Assembly (NCBI GenBank): GCA_902761735.1
Contig: CACWLL010000011.1
Coordinates: forward strand, 35,201 to 99,200
DNA from: an uncultured bacterium
GTDB lineage: Bacteria > Cyanobacteriota > Vampirovibrionia > Gastranaerophilales > Gastranaerophilaceae
Direction of reading: 5' to 3'
Length of the DNA: 64,000 nucleotides
Shown here piece by piece: positions 62,656 to 64,000 of the stretch. The position numbers were made by a program, and so were the translations under genes. Every line of letters starts with the position of its first letter. Position 1 is the stretch's first letter. The notes under the pieces are model-generated. The model was not told the DNA's origin, ran no database searches, and saw only the letters and a program-made list of their open reading frames with translations.

Positions 62656-63085
62656 TGTTTTCGTTATTGTTTTGTGGAATACCTAAAATCTCTTCTTCAA
62701 TTCGTGCAACCATTTCAGCTGTTAAACCTTTCTTAACCGGCTTTGCTTTACTCATTGCAATAACATCTTCGTAACTTTTAACTTTGCCAAACATCGGCAG
62801 TAAACGACAAAATGCATAAAATCTTCCGGGATCAACTTTTTCGCCTGACTCCATATCAATGGTTATGTCTTTCATAACTTTTCGTGCGAATTCGTATAAT
62901 TCCTCGTGAAATGCAATTTTTGACTGTGTATATTGCCGTCTTCTTGTATCCCAATCGAACTGCTCTTTCCAGTTCATAACTGTTTTTCGGTTAAGTTTTA
63001 GTTCTCTTGCGATAGTGTCGATGTTTTTCAGTTTGTAAACATAAAGATGCTCGGCATCATTTATTAAATAATCTTTATTATTCAA
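62639..63085 (-). CDS. Small terminase subunit (Mu gp27-like)
   Basis: A 148-residue DNA-recognition subunit. The N-terminal HTH (KLKNIDTIARELKLNRKTVMNWKEQFDWDTRRRQY) and helical oligomerisation part are typical of Mu gp27/DUF1804-type terminases. I prefer the TTG at 63085 because TGGAG lies eight bases before it. Another in-frame TTG at 63118 would add 11 residues. It overlaps the coiled-coil gene upstream. Confidence 0.82.
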   Translation of the reverse strand: MNNKDYLINDAEHLYVYKLKNIDTIARELKLNRKTVMNWKEQFDWDTRRRQYTQSKIAFHEELYEFARKVMKDITIDMESGEKVDPGRFYAFCRLLPMFGKVKSYEDVIAMSKAKPVKKGLTAEMVARIEEEILGIPQNNNENNDETE

Positions 63086-63320
63086 TTTCTGACTCCAAGT
63101 TTTTAATTTTTGTTTCAAGTGCTTTCATTTCATTTTGCACTTCGTTTAATCTTTTCATTGTTACGAGTGCTTTTTCCGTATCAAGTTTAGAAATCTCTTC
63201 ATACGGATTAAGAAGTGAACGAATAAGAATAACCAAGCCTGAACCTTCAGTATCTAATGTGCGGAAGGTCTTTTTTGATTCTGCGAGCATTCCTTTGAGT
63301 TGTAATCTTTCAGGATTCAT
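63078..63320 (-). CDS. Coiled-coil phage protein (Mu gp26-like position)
   Basis: An 80-residue helical protein ending in a heptad-rich segment (LNEVQNEMKALETKIKNLESEIE). Its position before the small terminase matches Mu gp26. It overlaps both neighbours by a few bases, showing tight coupling. The function is unknown; possibly it is a structural or packaging helper. Confidence 0.7.
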   Translation of the reverse strand: MNPERLQLKGMLAESKKTFRTLDTEGSGLVILIRSLLNPYEEISKLDTEKALVTMKRLNEVQNEMKALETKIKNLESEIE

Positions 63321-63565
63321 TGGTTCACCTCACGTTTCAAAATCGGACACCATAAGTTATTGTCGATTTTACTTTCTATTCTTGACAGTAATGCCGCATG
63401 GTATTGATTGGTCTCAAGCAAGTCCTTTAAGATTTCAAAATTATTCTGAATAATCTTTTCAAATGCTTTAACTTGCGACTGGTGGTAAATGTACCAAATA
63501 GCGAAAATGAGAGCAGGGAAGCCGACATTTTCAATAAAAGGGGATAATTGTTCTAAAAATTCCAT
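63317..63565 (-). CDS. Small membrane protein (Mu gp25 / holin-like position)
   Basis: An 82-residue protein with one membrane helix (VGFPALIFAIWYIYHQS, about 12-28) followed by a long amphipathic helix. It resembles BhlA/YvrJ-type small holins or Mu gp25. The ATG at 63565 follows AAGGAG; upstream starts up to 63634 lie in the leader. It is the first gene of the long minus-strand late operon. Confidence 0.7.
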   Translation of the reverse strand: MEFLEQLSPFIENVGFPALIFAIWYIYHQSQVKAFEKIIQNNFEILKDLLETNQYHAALLSRIESKIDNNLWCPILKREVNQ

Positions 63566-63838
63566 ATGACTCCTTAATTTTTTTTGTGATCGGAAAGAAA
63601 ATGGGCTGCGAAACCGTAATAATACGGCTCGCAACCAAATAACAAATTAATGTGTTGGGGGGTATGTATGTCTTTAGTTTAACTTTGCCTTTTGGTTCTT
63701 TTCAACAGGCAAAAGTTAAAGAAATTTGACCGGCAAAAAGTCTTAACTTTTGACCGTTGAAATGGTCATGAATGCAAGTTTATAGTGAGAGTACACAAGT
63801 TTTTTTATTACCCCATTAAAAATTAAGAAGGTTTACAC
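63566..63838. promoter_or_regulatory. Divergent late-promoter region
   Basis: This gene-free region separates the minus tail/packaging operon from the plus head genes. It contains three related half-sites, TTTAACTTTGCC (63678), GGCAAAAGTTAAA (63708) and TCTTAACTTTTGACC (63741). TTTGACCG occurs twice, 24 bp apart (about 63725 and 63749), and a CCGTA/TACGG hairpin lies near 63614-63627. No clear -35/-10 pair is seen, which would fit activator-dependent late promoters. Confidence 0.5.
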
Positions 63839-64000
63839 ATGAAGTATTTTGAAGTTTTCAAAGCCGGCGTTTATCCGCAAGGCAAATTTACAAAAAAACA
63901 GATTGCAGAAATTGCATCAAACTATGATCCAAAGTTCTGCGAAGCTCCGATTACAATTGACCACCAACAGTCCGGTCCTGCATACGGATGGGTGCAAGAT
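63839..64000 (+). CDS. Phage prohead protease, Mu gpI-like (N-terminal part)
   Basis: The first 54 codons are visible before the window ends: FEVFKAGVYPQGKFTKKQIAEIASNYDPK, then APITIDHQQSGPAYGWV. The pattern G-x-x-P-G-x-F-T-x-x-D/Q-I-A-x-I-A-x-x-Y-D and the DH.....A.GWV strand are those of Mu gpI (gp32) and related U35-type head maturation proteases/scaffolds. An AAGAAGG site precedes the ATG. It opens the head operon, which runs off to the right. Confidence 0.8.
   Translation, partial: MKYFEVFKAGVYPQGKFTKKQIAEIASNYDPKFCEAPITIDHQQSGPAYGWVQD

Overview
The window is one contig from a low-GC bacterium with a standard genetic code, type IV pilus genes (a prepilin peptidase and PilT) and cyanobacterial-flavoured housekeeping genes, such as GatC, a short GT35 alpha-glucan phosphorylase and a methionine gamma-lyase/aluminium-resistance family PLP enzyme. 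My best guess is a gut-type non-photosynthetic cyanobacterial relative (Vampirovibrionia/Gastranaerophilales). This is inferred from gene content and codon style, because no rRNA or strong taxonomic marker is present.

Positions 1-35.4 kb are ordinary chromosome. In order it holds: an ArsB/NhaD-type ion transporter, mnmE, a prepilin peptidase, gatC-pyrG, two tandem HNH-nuclease paralogues, a gpmI-SNF2 helicase operon, a TPR protein, pth, an HTH regulator, an M49-like metallopeptidase, tsaE-tsaB, a trxB-GT9 operon, pilT-recO, mutS, a patatin lipase, a polytopic membrane protein, a HEAT protein, glgP and the PLP enzyme. Several genes (mnmE, a small secreted protein, mutS) start immediately behind an extended -10 promoter and look leaderless. 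A duplicated 78-bp intergenic repeat lies upstream of pilT.

A tRNA-Phe(GAA) at 35.47 kb marks the junction with mobile DNA. About 90 bp downstream begins a cluster of seven TGATTATT-type motifs, followed by a DDE transposase, an AAA+ ATPase and a third DNA-binding-like protein (36.1-39.5 kb). Behind a strong terminator a second, independent set follows: a Ner/Cro-like HTH, a MuA-like DDE transposase, a MuB-like ATPase, GemA and a Mor-family activator (39.8-44.3 kb). So two complete transposase/ATPase modules sit side by side.

From 44.6 to 63.6 kb the strand switches to minus. First come small accessory phage genes, with three copies of an ~80-bp dyad element in front of three transcription units. 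Then come lysis genes, a multi-paralogue tail-fibre locus and a P2-like contractile-tail module: fibre, gpI, gpJ, gpW, gpV, gpD, gpX, gpU, tape measure and the E/E' chaperone with a lambda-type GGGAAAG -1 frameshift site. The module ends with Mu-like packaging genes (gp28, gp27, gp26/25-like). At 63.84 kb a plus-strand Mu I-like prohead protease begins and runs off the end. The element is therefore a Mu-like transposable prophage with a P2-like tail. Head genes, the sheath and tube genes and the right end lie beyond the window.
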